From positions 1 to 64,000 of the forward strand of contig JBKECF010000004.1 of NCBI GenBank assembly GCA_047974375.1: DNA of 64,000 nt. The letters run 5' to 3'. The notes under the pieces are model-generated. The model was not told where the DNA came from. It searched no databases and worked only from the letters and a program-made list of their open reading frames with translations. Source of the DNA: JBKECF01 sp047974375 (GTDB lineage: Bacteria; Bacillota; Clostridia; Lachnospirales; CAMZNU01). The translations under genes were made by a program, and so were the position numbers. This document shows positions 24,783-33,693 of this stretch, piece after piece; position 1 is the stretch's first letter; every line of letters starts with the position of its first letter.

Positions 24783-26981
24783 ATGGAATACAGATTAACA
24801 AATCCCATGGAAACTTCTGCGCAGTATCCTGTTATTAGAAATTTTAAGAATAAAGTTTATGTTATTTGGCAGAACTGCGTTGATTGTGAACATGGCAAAA
24901 AGGATATAGTTTCTATATCAGAAGTTGCAGATGACAAATTGGGTGAAGAAAAACAATTTATAAGAGACGGACAAGTACTAAGACCAACTCTTTTAGAAAC
25001 CAAAGAAAAACTTTATGCAGCATGGTCTGAAACTTTAAATGATCAATGGGCAGCATACATATCTGAATTTGATGGAAGTATTTGGACAGAACCCCAACAA
25101 ATTATTACTGCGGGTTGTATATCTGATGTAAAGCTTGTGGAATACAATGAATGTATATGGCTATTTTATTCAGAACTTTCTGAAAAAGGATCTGCAAAGT
25201 ATGTCCAGATAAAGGGAGACGAAGTTGCAAAAGAAGTTTGTACGATGGGTTATGATAATTTCAGACCTAATCCAATAGTTGGGGGCGATGGAAATCTTTA
25301 TGTTTTCTTTGATGGTTTCAATGGACAACGTTACAGCGCTTTTGTAAGTGTTTGGGAAAACGCAAAAAACTGCTTTAATACTATAGAACTTAGGGATACT
25401 GATGGTTTCTGTACGGCATTATCAATTGCAAAGTCAGACAAAGGTGTTATTTGTATATGGAATGTTATAGGTAGAAAATCCCACATAAAGTATGTATGTG
25501 CCGAGTTTGAGCAAAAAAAATTTAAACCTGTTTGCATAAAGAAAAACACAGAGTTAGAAAGTAATTTCTGGCATTTAAGTGCAAGTCTAAGTATAGAAGG
25601 AAGATATTTTGCTCTTAACTATGGCAGGGGTATTTTAATGAAAAAATGGGATGGCAATAGCTATGGCGCACCATTTGTGGTTACTCCTAACATTTTACAG
25701 AAATTTAGTCAAAGAGCATCTGTTACAGTTAATAATAACAAAATATACGTAGCATATCAAAACGCATCTGGGAATGGTCATACATGGACTAGAAATGCTC
25801 ACATCATGTTATGCGTGATTTCAGAAGATGAGTTTATCGCAGGTGTTCAAAATGATTTTCTTATTGAAAATGCAACTTTTAATAAAGCGGTTTCAAAAGA
25901 TAAAGAAATTGCAGTACTAGCTGAGGAAGAACTGGAAGAATTCAAAAAGGCAGGACTTGCATCATACCAGGGAATGAACTATTACTTTGGGGATATTCAT
26001 GGTCAAAGTACTTTAAGTGATGGACTTGGAGAGATTGACCAATATTTTCACTTTAACAGATATACAGCAATGCAAGACTTTACAGCCCTTAGTGACCATG
26101 ACGCATTTCCTGATGTCATAACTCCGGCAGAATGGGAACTTATGATAAGCTATTCTAACTATTTTAATAACAAAGAAAATTTTGCTACTTTGATAGGCTA
26201 CGAATGGACAAGCAATGAATTTAGGTATGACTATGGACATAAAAATATCTATTTTAAGGGAGATAGAGGTAATTTTTACCCTTGTGTAAGCCAATGCGGT
26301 TATAGCCCTGATAAGTTATATGAAACATTTAAAGACACAGATTGTTTAATAATACCTCACCATATGGGTGCAGTTTGGTCTATTGTCCTTGCTAGTACAG
26401 ATTGGACATATCATTCTGTGGAGAAACAAAGAGTGTGCGAAGTCCTTTCAAGGCATGCTATTTTTGAGACTGACCACGATGAGTCACCTTACACAAAAAA
26501 TGTGCAAAGGGAAGAGGCAAACTCACTGCGTAATGTACTAAAAAGAGGGTATAGAATAGGTTTTTTAGGTGGTAGTGATTCTCATCAAATGGAGGCTGGT
26601 GTTGAAGGTGGCATAACATGTGTTATTTCAAATAGTCTAAACAGAGCTGATATTTATGAAGGAATCAACCAAAGACAGGTGTACGCAACTACAGGAGCAA
26701 GAATACTTGCGCAATTCGAAATAAATGGTTCCATGGCTGGAAGCGAAATAAAAGTAGCTACTAGGGAAGTTTTGAATATTAAAGGGCATATACTTGGAAC
26801 AGATGAAATAAAGTCAGTACAAGTAATCTCTAATGATAACATCATTAGAGAGTGGAAAGATTCAGGAAGGAATTTTGATTTTGACTTTGAAATTGAAAGC
26901 TCTGATACGGCATACTACTATCTTAGAATTGAACAAAAAGATGAGCATATTGCCCTAGTTAGCCCGATCTGGGTGGATTAA
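24783..26981 (+). CDS. Beta-propeller-like plus CehA/McbA-type PHP metallohydrolase
   Basis: 732 residues from ATG 24783 (GAGG eight bases upstream; TTG 24777 is less likely). Residues 1-390 show repeated strands such as LYAAWSE, IWLFYSE, LYVFFDGF and ICIWN, suggesting a sialidase-like beta-propeller. Residues 400-670 form a PHP/CehA-McbA domain with metal motifs GDIHGQS (about 403), SDHD (437), PHHMG (526) and GGSDSH (596); a short beta domain ends the protein. No signal peptide, so probably cytoplasmic. PHP enzymes hydrolyse phosphoesters or carbamates with two or three metal ions. It is last in the nucleoside-type importer operon, so it may process the imported compound; the substrate is unknown. 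Confidence 0.8.
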   Translation: MEYRLTNPMETSAQYPVIRNFKNKVYVIWQNCVDCEHGKKDIVSISEVADDKLGEEKQFIRDGQVLRPTLLETKEKLYAAWSETLNDQWAAYISEFDGSIWTEPQQIITAGCISDVKLVEYNECIWLFYSELSEKGSAKYVQIKGDEVAKEVCTMGYDNFRPNPIVGGDGNLYVFFDGFNGQRYSAFVSVWENAKNCFNTIELRDTDGFCTALSIAKSDKGVICIWNVIGRKSHIKYVCAEFEQKKFKPVCIKKNTELESNFWHLSASLSIEGRYFALNYGRGILMKKWDGNSYGAPFVVTPNILQKFSQRASVTVNNNKIYVAYQNASGNGHTWTRNAHIMLCVISEDEFIAGVQNDFLIENATFNKAVSKDKEIAVLAEEELEEFKKAGLASYQGMNYYFGDIHGQSTLSDGLGEIDQYFHFNRYTAMQDFTALSDHDAFPDVITPAEWELMISYSNYFNNKENFATLIGYEWTSNEFRYDYGHKNIYFKGDRGNFYPCVSQCGYSPDKLYETFKDTDCLIIPHHMGAVWSIVLASTDWTYHSVEKQRVCEVLSRHAIFETDHDESPYTKNVQREEANSLRNVLKRGYRIGFLGGSDSHQMEAGVEGGITCVISNSLNRADIYEGINQRQVYATTGARILAQFEINGSMAGSEIKVATREVLNIKGHILGTDEIKSVQVISNDNIIREWKDSGRNFDFDFEIESSDTAYYYLRIEQKDEHIALVSPIWVD

Positions 26982-27071
26982 TTCAAAAGGCTGTAAGTGA
27001 AACAAAATTACCTTGGTATAGCAAGTAACTATACATAAAGCTTTCGTCCCTTCTTGCGGGATTAGTTACAC

Positions 27072-27224
27072 ATGGTTAAGATAATTTTCTCTCTCTTAAA
27101 AATAGGTGTAATTTGTTTTGGTGGCGGTAGTGCCTTAATATCAGTTATCGAAAAGGAAATTACTGAAAGCAAGGCAGTTATTTCAAAAGAAGAGCATGGT
27201 GAAGAAGTGATTATTAAAATATAA
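27072..27224 (+). pseudogene. Chromate transporter (ChrA)-like N-terminal fragment
   Basis: 50 codons: MVKIIFSLLKIGVICFGGGS, then ALISVIEKEITESKAVISKEE, resembling the KIGLFTFGGGYAMIPLIERE start of ChrA-family transporters. It stops after 50 residues and nothing recognisable follows, so it is a truncated relic in the region between the importer operon and the ISL3 relic. Family call rests on one motif. Confidence 0.5.
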
Positions 27225-27346
27225 CCTATGGTGTATTACCTGTAAAACTCAGTGACGCTATTGTTTTGAAAAAGGCATAGTTCTCAAAAAAGGATTCTTT
27301 GTCAAATCATGTTGTTCGTTAAAAACATTAACAACTGTAATAATTC

Positions 27347-27378
27347 AAATGAGATATTCTATGGGGTATCTCATTTTT
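27347..27378 (+). terminator. Intrinsic terminator
   Basis: AAATGAGATA (27347-27356) pairs with TATCTCATTT (27367 onward), followed by T residues. It may end the importer operon transcript or belong to the IS remains. Confidence 0.65.
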
Positions 27379-27405
27379 AAATTTCAGAAAAAGCTTTATT
27401 TAATC

Positions 27406-27505
27406 GGTAATAATTAGACCCACACCTTAATGTAATAGGTGGCGGGACAGTCTAATTCGCCGTTTAGTGGGGGTACGAGCCTCCCTGGTGGATAGGTCTA
27501 TTGAC
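27406..27505 (+). repeat. R1 palindromic repeat, copy B
   Basis: Starts GGTAATAATTAGACC and ends GGATAGGTCTATTGAC, about 100 bases. Hairpin I is intact (AATTAGAC/GTCTAATT), hairpin II is imperfect (TAGTGGGGG, loop TACGAG, CCTCCC). It abuts the 3' end of the ISL3 transposase relic, whose frame runs into it, so it appears to have inserted there. Confidence 0.85.
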
Positions 27506-28295
27506 TATTGATTGTGTAACTAGTATTCTCTTTTTCATATTTTCAAAATGTCTATATCCAAAAGCTATTCTTTTAATAGCTTTAATGTTATTATTAAGCC
27601 CCTCAATTATTCTATTGGTGTATCAATATTCTAATGTATTAGACATGTATAGAATATATTTCTTTAGGGTTTTCACCGCTGTAGCCATTTGTTTACTCAG
27701 TATATCTTTGCTGGTTTTAGTAACTTCTATAGCTTCACTGTATTCCTTTCTTCTACTGCTTTTAATAGGTTTTGATAAACATAATATGACTTTTTTAACG
27801 AACTATCAATACCCAGAAGAAACTTTAGTATATCTAACTTTGTAATATACATTTTGAAGTAGCTATCATATTTCCGTTGGGTGTCCTTAAACACTGTATC
27901 TATTTTCATTAATAACAATCGCCGATGCTTCTTGAGATATGACATAATTTAGCTACTTCTTCAGTTTCTAAAGTAAAGGTTTTACCGCAGTTTTTACAAT
28001 AATATTTTTGTTTTTTTAGTCTTAGGATAGTTTTGTGGCACATAATGTCATTCATAGCTATGTTACCATTTTTAGACCCGTGTTTTATAATATTAGTGCC
28101 AAATTGTGTGTTGCAATGATAGCAAGCCTCTGGCATATAACTTAATGGACTCATTAGTATTTTAGTTTTTTGTCTATTTTTAACTTCCTCTTTATAAAAA
28201 TCTGTTTTATCAAATTTTATTTTTTTATCCATTAAACTGAGTAGAACCATGGTGAACGGCGGACAAATACGCAGTATTTGGTTTTTGCGAAGCAA
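27506..28295 (-). pseudogene. ISL3-family transposase relic
   Basis: Minus strand pieces in order: N-terminal zinc finger (CYHC at the start, then LRLKKQKYYCKNCGKTF; 28295-27909), a middle helical part (LKKHRRLLLMKIDTVFKDTQ; 27945-27727) and a C-terminal part (IEGLNNNIKAIKRIAFGYRH, then FENMKKRILVT; about 27620-27510). Frames are shifted and the catalytic DDE core is largely missing. R2 copy 2 covers the N-terminal edge and R1 copy B the C-terminal edge. GGATTCTTTGTCAAATCATG at 27291-27310 could be one IS end. Not functional. Confidence 0.75.
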
Positions 28296-28305
28296 AAATT
28301 CAGAA
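28240..28305 (+). repeat. R2 double-hairpin repeat, copy 2
   Basis: AGTAGAACCATGGTGAAC, GGCGGA box, stem CAAATAC-GCA-GTATTTG, then TTTTTGC-GAA-GCAAAAA and TTCAG. It is close to copy 1 at the ends but with different, fully paired stem bases. It lies at the 5' edge of the ISL3 transposase relic. Confidence 0.75.
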
Positions 28306-28401
28306 TATTTCTGTTATACTTGTATTAGATATAACAACCCCTTTTATTATTTTTGTCTGATTTAATTATAGGTTATTTTGGTTGTTATGTCTTTTTTTAC
28401 A

Positions 28402-28442
28402 AAATAAATGGTGTCGGTTTTTATCACCAGCACCATTTATTA
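28402..28442. terminator. Hairpin terminator
   Basis: ATAAATGGTG (28404-28413) pairs with CACCATTTAT (28431-28440); T-rich sequence follows on the plus strand. It lies just beyond the end of the minus-strand PFL gene. Confidence 0.6.
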
Positions 28443-28461
28443 TAAACCCTTTTTTATTCAA

Positions 28462-29823
28462 TTAATTCTTAAAGCTATGAATAGGAGGGGCAATACGACC
28501 ACCTCTATTTATAAAAGTGGCACTACTGAATTTACTAACAGGCATAATAGGTGCATACCCTAGTAGCCCGCCAAATTCAGCCATATCCCCAACTTTTTTA
28601 CCGTAAACAGGTATGATACGAACGGCAGTTGTTTTACCATTAACCATGCCTATAGCCATTTCATCGGCAATAATTCCAGAAATTGTGGCAGCACTAGTAT
28701 CACCAGGGATTGCGATCATGTCTAAGCCTACAGAGCAAACACAAGTCATTGCCTCTAGTTTTTCTATATTAATAGCGCCGGCTTTTACGGCTTCTATCAT
28801 ATTTTTATCTTCACTAACAGGTATAAAAGCTCCACTAAGGCCGCCTACATGGGAGGATGCCATTACTCCGCCTTTTTTTACATTGTCATTTAAAATGGCA
28901 AGGGCGGCTGTGGTGCCAGGAGCGCCACATTTTTCAATACCCATTACTTCGATTATTTCGGCAATGCTATCGCCCATGGCTGGGGTAGGTGCTAAAGATA
29001 AGTCTATAGTGCCAAAGGGTAAATTCATTTCTCTTGCTACGTGTTTTGCCACTAATTGGCCTGTTCTTGTTAATTTAAATGATGCCTTTTTAATTATTTC
29101 GCATAGGTCGTTGAAGTTTACATGGTCGTTATTTTCAATGGCATTTTTTACAACTCCAGGGCCGCTTACACCTACACTTAAACAAACTTCTTGGTTTTCA
29201 ATTCCGTGGTATGCTCCTGCCATAAAGGGGTTGTCCCCAACGCTATTGCAAAATACTACAAATTTAGCGCAACCTATACTATCCATATTTTTTGTTAACT
29301 CCGAGGTTTCTAAAATCATTTGGCCTATATCACGAACACCATTCATATTTATTCCAGACTTTGTACTACCTAAATTAACAGAGGCGCAAACTTTATTTGT
29401 GTTGGCTAGGACTTTAGGCAATGATTTAATTAAAGCTCTATCGGAATCGGTGCAACCATTTTGTACTAAAGCAGAAAAACCTCCAATGAAGTCAATGCCT
29501 ACATCTTCGGCAGCTTTATCTAAAGCTTTAGCAACTTTTAAATAGTCGTCGACACTTGTGCTTTTTACAATTAGGGAAATAGGTGTAACGGAAATTCTCT
29601 TGTTAACAACTTTTATTCCATATTCTTGGGCAACTCTGTCGCAAGTTTCTACGAAATTGTTGGCGAACTTTAGTATTTTTGTGTATATATTAGAACAAGT
29701 TTTTTCTACGCTACTATCTATACAGTTTAATAGGCTTATTCCCATAGTTAAAGTTCTTATGTCAAAATTATATTTTTCAATAAAGCTATTGGTTTCTAAA
29801 ATTTCATTTTTTTCTATAATCAT
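28462..29823 (-). CDS. PFL/DUF711 family protein (UPF0210)
   Basis: 453 residues, the standard length of the family of glycyl-radical-fold proteins annotated as DUF711. Recognised by the conserved N-terminus (FDIRTLTMGISLLNC) and Gly-rich stretches (SSHVGGLSGAFIPVSED; GLDMIAIPGD). No activity is established for the family. It follows the ACT-domain gene by 11 bases, a pairing kept in very many Firmicutes, which points to an amino-acid-sensing regulatory partner. The long open frame on the opposite strand (28613-29545) is a shadow of its codon pattern. Confidence 0.9.
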   Translation of the reverse strand: MIIEKNEILETNSFIEKYNFDIRTLTMGISLLNCIDSSVEKTCSNIYTKILKFANNFVETCDRVAQEYGIKVVNKRISVTPISLIVKSTSVDDYLKVAKALDKAAEDVGIDFIGGFSALVQNGCTDSDRALIKSLPKVLANTNKVCASVNLGSTKSGINMNGVRDIGQMILETSELTKNMDSIGCAKFVVFCNSVGDNPFMAGAYHGIENQEVCLSVGVSGPGVVKNAIENNDHVNFNDLCEIIKKASFKLTRTGQLVAKHVAREMNLPFGTIDLSLAPTPAMGDSIAEIIEVMGIEKCGAPGTTAALAILNDNVKKGGVMASSHVGGLSGAFIPVSEDKNMIEAVKAGAINIEKLEAMTCVCSVGLDMIAIPGDTSAATISGIIADEMAIGMVNGKTTAVRIIPVYGKKVGDMAEFGGLLGYAPIMPVSKFSSATFINRGGRIAPPIHSFKN

Positions 29824-29834
29824 TTTATCACCTA

Positions 29835-30101
29835 CTATATTCTGTGCATTTGTTGAAATACTTCTTCATTTTGAATTTTTATGTCAACACCAATTTTTTT
29901 TGATATGGCATCTAATCCAAGATGTACTTCTTCAAAACTATTGCTGCCTTTAAATTCAACAATCATAAACATATTAAAATAATCTTTTGTAATTGTTTGG
30001 GATATGTCTAATATATTTACTTCGTTTTCAGATAAAAATGAACAAACTGATCCAATTATTCCAACTTTGTCTAGGCCTACTACAGTAACAATGTATTTCA
30101 T
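29835..30101 (-). CDS. ACT domain protein (UPF0237)
   Basis: 88 residues, a single ACT domain (MKYIVTVVGLDKVGIIGSVC; beta-alpha-beta-beta-alpha-beta). ACT domains bind amino acids or other small ligands. AGGAGG before ATG, consensus-like promoter upstream, and the PFL/DUF711 gene follows after 11 bases in the same operon. Likely the ligand-sensing partner of that protein. Confidence 0.9.
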   Translation of the reverse strand: MKYIVTVVGLDKVGIIGSVCSFLSENEVNILDISQTITKDYFNMFMIVEFKGSNSFEEVHLGLDAISKKIGVDIKIQNEEVFQQMHRI

Positions 30102-30403
30102 ATGCTCCTCCTAAAATATTTGTCTATACTTCATCTTGTCAGTAGTAAGTATACTCCACATGAAAAAATAAAACAAACACATGAATTTAAAAATAAAAAA
30201 TAATTCAAAAAAGTTTTTGCGAACTAGCAATTTCATACATTAGGGTGTAAAATATAAAAAATAAAATTCTTGAAGTTGCTAAATAATATGGGAAATAATA
30301 TTTATTTTTAAGTGGGGTAAGTTTGCGCTTATTAAGTTCCAATGTATTAAATGAAATTTATAAATGAAGATATTTCAATATTTATTAATAGAAAGGGAGT
30401 AAT
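30102..30403. other. Divergent promoter region
   Basis: 302 bases between the ACT-PFL operon (minus) and the hydratase gene (plus). It contains the minus-strand promoter listed separately and only weak plus-strand matches (TTGCGC near 30325 followed by a poor -10). No riboswitch or repeat was recognised. Confidence 0.6.
30148..30176 (-). promoter_or_regulatory. Promoter of the ACT-PFL operon
   Basis: Minus strand -35 TTGTTT (30171-30176), 17-base spacer, -10 TATACT (30148-30153), about 45 bases before the ACT-domain start codon. Confidence 0.65.
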
Positions 30404-32611
30404 ATGGTTAAATTATATGACAAGGGCGTTTACCTAGTAAATGGGGTAGACATAAAAGAGGACTACAACATGGAGATTAATGAGGCGAAAAAGGGAACAA
30501 TTGCCTATTCCATTTTAGAAAAACACAATACAAATGAAAATATGGATTTTTTAAAATTAAAATTTGATGCCATGGCTTCCCATGATATTACTTTTGTGGG
30601 TATTATTCAAACGGCAAAGGCATCAGGTATGACACATTTTCCTTTGCCATATGTTCTTACTAATTGTCATAATTCTCTGTGTACAGTAGGTGGAACTATA
30701 AATGAAGATGACCATTTATTTGGTCTTTCGGCTGCAAAAAAATATGGTGGAATATATGTACCTCCTCATTTAGCTGTTATTCACCAATATATGCGTGAGG
30801 AGATGGCAGGCTGTGGAAAAATGATATTAGGTTCAGACAGCCATACTAGATACGGTGCATTGGGAACAATGGCAATTGGCGAAGGTGGCGGAGAACTAGT
30901 TAAGCAACTTTTATCTTCAACTTACGATGTGAAATGTCCAGAGGTAATAGGAGTTTATTTAGACGGAGAGGTGCCTTATGGCGTTGGACCTCAAGATATT
31001 GCTTTGGCTATAATAGGTGCATCATTTAAAAATGGTTATGTAAAAAATAAAGTAATGGAGTTTGTTGGGCCTGCCATAGAAAAAATGCCAACGGATTTTA
31101 GAAATGGAATAGATGTAATGACAACGGAAACTACTTGTTTAACATCTATTTGGTGTACTGATGAGGACACAAGAGAATATTTAGGGACTCATGGCAGAAT
31201 AGGTGAGTATAAGGAATTAAAACCAAAAGATATTGCCTATTATGATGGTATGATTTATGTGGATTTAAGCAAAGTTAAATCTATGATAGCATTGCCTTTT
31301 CACCCAAGCAATACATATACAATTGATGAATTAAATGAGAATTTAGAAGATATACTTTATACTGTAGAAAAAGATGCGGAAAAATTAATCTCTAAGGATA
31401 TGAAATTTACTTTAAGGGACAAAATAAAAAAAGACGGGCTTCATGTACAACAAGGCATAATAGCAGGATGTGCAGGGGGAACATATAGCAATATTGCCGA
31501 GGCAACAACAATTTTAAGAGGCAAAAGTTGTGGCAATGATGAGTTTACCTTAGCAGTGTATCCGTCAAGTCAGCCTGTATTTATGGAAATGGCGAAAACG
31601 GGATTAATGAGCGATTTAATGGCAACGGGAGCAGTAGTAAAAACGGCTTACTGTGGGCCATGCTTTGGTGCAGGAGATACCCCTTCAAATAATGCTCTAT
31701 CTGTTAGACATGCCACAAGAAATTTCCCTAATAGAGAGGGCTCGAAGCCTAACAATGGGCAAATGTCATCCGTTGCACTTATGGATGCACGTTCTATAGC
31801 TGCAACGGCTATAAATGGGGGAGTTCTTACGCCATCAACGGCAATAGAATATAGCCACGAAAATAAAAAGTATACATATGATAAAGCTCCATACAACACA
31901 AGGGTTTATTCAGGTTTTGAAAAAGGAAATCTGGAAGAAGAATTAATTTATGGACCAAATATAAAAGATTGGCCAGAAATGGAACCTTTAAAAAATAATA
32001 TACTTCTTGGAGTATGTTCTAAAATAATGGACGAAGTGACAACAACGGATGAGTTAATACCATCAGGGGAAACTTCTTCCTATCGTTCTAATCCTATAGG
32101 CCTAGCAGAGTTTACCCTAAGTCGACGAGATGAAAACTATGTGCCTAATGCTAAAGGTGTTAGGGATTTAAATAGAAAAGATTTAGAGGAACTATACAAT
32201 AAAATTAAAAGAATTAGTGATGTAGACATAAATGATTTAGAAGTTGGGTCAATGATATATTGTGTGAAACCTGGGGATGGCTCAGCCCGTGAACAAGCTG
32301 CTAGTTGTCAAAGGGTTTTGGGTGGCCTTGCTAATATTTGTAAAGACTATGCCACTAAAAGATATCGCTCCAATGTAATGAATTGGGGTATGTTGCCTTT
32401 CCAATGTGATGGTGAACCTAACTTTGAAGTTGGGGAATTTATATTTGTACCTGGTGTATTGGATTATTTGAATTCTGATATGAAGGGGACTTTAAAAGGT
32501 TATGTACTTGGAGAAAATGTTAGGAAGTTGGAGTTGTATATTAGTTCTATGACTGATGTTGAAAAGAAGATTGTTATGGCGGGGTCTTTGATTAATTACA
32601 ATAGGGGGTAG
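30404..32611 (+). CDS. Aconitase-superfamily hydratase (YbhJ-like)
   Basis: 735 residues. The [4Fe-4S] ligands of the aconitase fold are visible as Cys356 (AGCAGGTYSN) and Cys417/Cys420 (YCGPCFGAGD), spaced C-x60-C-x2-C. Further signatures: ILGSDSHTRYGALGTMAIGE and the C-terminal swivel-domain region VKPGDGSAREQAASCQR. The length and sequence resemble the uncharacterised YbhJ-type hydratases rather than citric-cycle aconitase or isopropylmalate isomerase. The substrate is probably a hydroxy di- or tricarboxylate. Monocistronic; GGGAG ribosome binding site; ends at an imperfect hairpin. Confidence 0.85.
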   Translation: MVKLYDKGVYLVNGVDIKEDYNMEINEAKKGTIAYSILEKHNTNENMDFLKLKFDAMASHDITFVGIIQTAKASGMTHFPLPYVLTNCHNSLCTVGGTINEDDHLFGLSAAKKYGGIYVPPHLAVIHQYMREEMAGCGKMILGSDSHTRYGALGTMAIGEGGGELVKQLLSSTYDVKCPEVIGVYLDGEVPYGVGPQDIALAIIGASFKNGYVKNKVMEFVGPAIEKMPTDFRNGIDVMTTETTCLTSIWCTDEDTREYLGTHGRIGEYKELKPKDIAYYDGMIYVDLSKVKSMIALPFHPSNTYTIDELNENLEDILYTVEKDAEKLISKDMKFTLRDKIKKDGLHVQQGIIAGCAGGTYSNIAEATTILRGKSCGNDEFTLAVYPSSQPVFMEMAKTGLMSDLMATGAVVKTAYCGPCFGAGDTPSNNALSVRHATRNFPNREGSKPNNGQMSSVALMDARSIAATAINGGVLTPSTAIEYSHENKKYTYDKAPYNTRVYSGFEKGNLEEELIYGPNIKDWPEMEPLKNNILLGVCSKIMDEVTTTDELIPSGETSSYRSNPIGLAEFTLSRRDENYVPNAKGVRDLNRKDLEELYNKIKRISDVDINDLEVGSMIYCVKPGDGSAREQAASCQRVLGGLANICKDYATKRYRSNVMNWGMLPFQCDGEPNFEVGEFIFVPGVLDYLNSDMKGTLKGYVLGENVRKLELYISSMTDVEKKIVMAGSLINYNRG

Positions 32612-32633
32612 TGGGGTAATAGGTTAAAAAGAG

Positions 32634-32685
32634 TACCTCTAGATTAGTAGCTGAACTTAAAAGTGTAACTATTAATCCAGAGGTA
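32634..32685. terminator. Hairpin between convergent genes
   Basis: TACCTCTAGATTAGTAG (32634-32650) pairs with CTATTAATCCAGAGGTA (32669-32685) with one mismatch and a wobble. Serves as terminator for the hydratase gene and probably for the sugar-acid operon. Confidence 0.65.
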
Positions 32686-32723
32686 TTATTTGCAGTGTTT
32701 TGTGCGGTAGAGCTTAAATTATT

Positions 32724-33602
32724 TTAAATAGAAGTATTTGAAATTTTTTCGTAGTATTTAAGGAGGCTACTATGGTCATCCATTTTACCATCAAAATTGA
32801 TTAGTGATTGCATCATCTCCATAACTTGAGAAGTTAGCGGAGCGTAAGCGTTAGTGGAGTGGGATGCATTTAATGCATTTGTCAAATCTTTTATATGTAA
32901 TTCAATGCGAAAGCCTGGTTCGAAATTGTGGTTTAACATCATTGGTGCTTTTGCATCTAAAACTGTTGATCCTGCTAGTCCCCCTCGGATTGCCTTGTAA
33001 ACTAGTTTAGGATCAGCTCCAGCTTTTTTAGAAAATGTTAGTGCTTCTGCAACGGTTGCGATATTAACGGCGACAATCATTTGATTTGCTAGTTTTGCAA
33101 TATTTCCAGAGCCTAGTTCCCCAACATAAACTACTGAACTAGCCATATCCATTAGTATATTGTAATATTTGTCCCAAGTAGTTTTATTCCCACCGCACAT
33201 GACAGATAAAGTTCCATCGATAGCTTTTGGTTCGCCACCAGAAACGGGGCAATCCATTAATTCAATCCCTTTTTTTGCTAATTCTTCACCAATTGCCTTA
33301 GACTCAACGGGATCAATAGAACTCATATCAATAATCACAGTGCCACTTTTAGCTGTGTTAATAATTCCGTTTTCACCTAAACATACGGACCTAACATGGG
33401 GCGAATTAGGAACCATGGTAATTATAGTTTCGCATTTAGAAGCAATATCAGCACTATTTTCGCCAGCTAAAGCACCTAAATCTAGTAACTCTTTTACAGC
33501 ATCTTTGTTAAAATCAAAAACCATTAATTCGTGTCCTTTTTTTATGAGGTTTTTACTCATTGGCTTACCCATAATACCTAGTCCAATAAATCCAATTTTC
33601 AT
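32724..33602 (-). CDS. garR: 2-hydroxy-3-oxopropionate (tartronate semialdehyde) reductase family
   Basis: 292 residues, beta-hydroxyacid dehydrogenase family. NAD(P) site GLGIMGKPMSKNL (residues 7-19), substrate-binding DCPVSGGEPKA (117-127), catalytic Lys170 with Asn174 in GSGNIAKLANQM. The family reduces tartronate semialdehyde to glycerate, or acts on 3-hydroxyisobutyrate. Placed last in an operon with an aldarate-type dehydratase and a DapA-type lyase, the tartronate semialdehyde role is favoured. Confidence 0.85.
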   Translation of the reverse strand: MKIGFIGLGIMGKPMSKNLIKKGHELMVFDFNKDAVKELLDLGALAGENSADIASKCETIITMVPNSPHVRSVCLGENGIINTAKSGTVIIDMSSIDPVESKAIGEELAKKGIELMDCPVSGGEPKAIDGTLSVMCGGNKTTWDKYYNILMDMASSVVYVGELGSGNIAKLANQMIVAVNIATVAEALTFSKKAGADPKLVYKAIRGGLAGSTVLDAKAPMMLNHNFEPGFRIELHIKDLTNALNASHSTNAYAPLTSQVMEMMQSLINFDGKMDDHSSLLKYYEKISNTSI

Positions 33603-33693
33603 TTCGTATCCTTTCGTTTAAAAAAATTATAAAATGTTATAGTTTGAAGGTGTTTAAATATATTATCTAACATATTTATTCTATAATTTTAAG

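Noticed and set aside
27225..27300. Continuation of the ChrA-like fragment (GVLPVKLSDAIVLKKA)
   Set aside because: It lies in another frame and does not resemble the chromate transporter sequence that should follow, so it was not joined.
28613..29545. 310-codon open frame on the plus strand
   Set aside because: It is fully antisense to the well-conserved PFL/DUF711 gene, has no ribosome binding site and no recognisable protein sequence.
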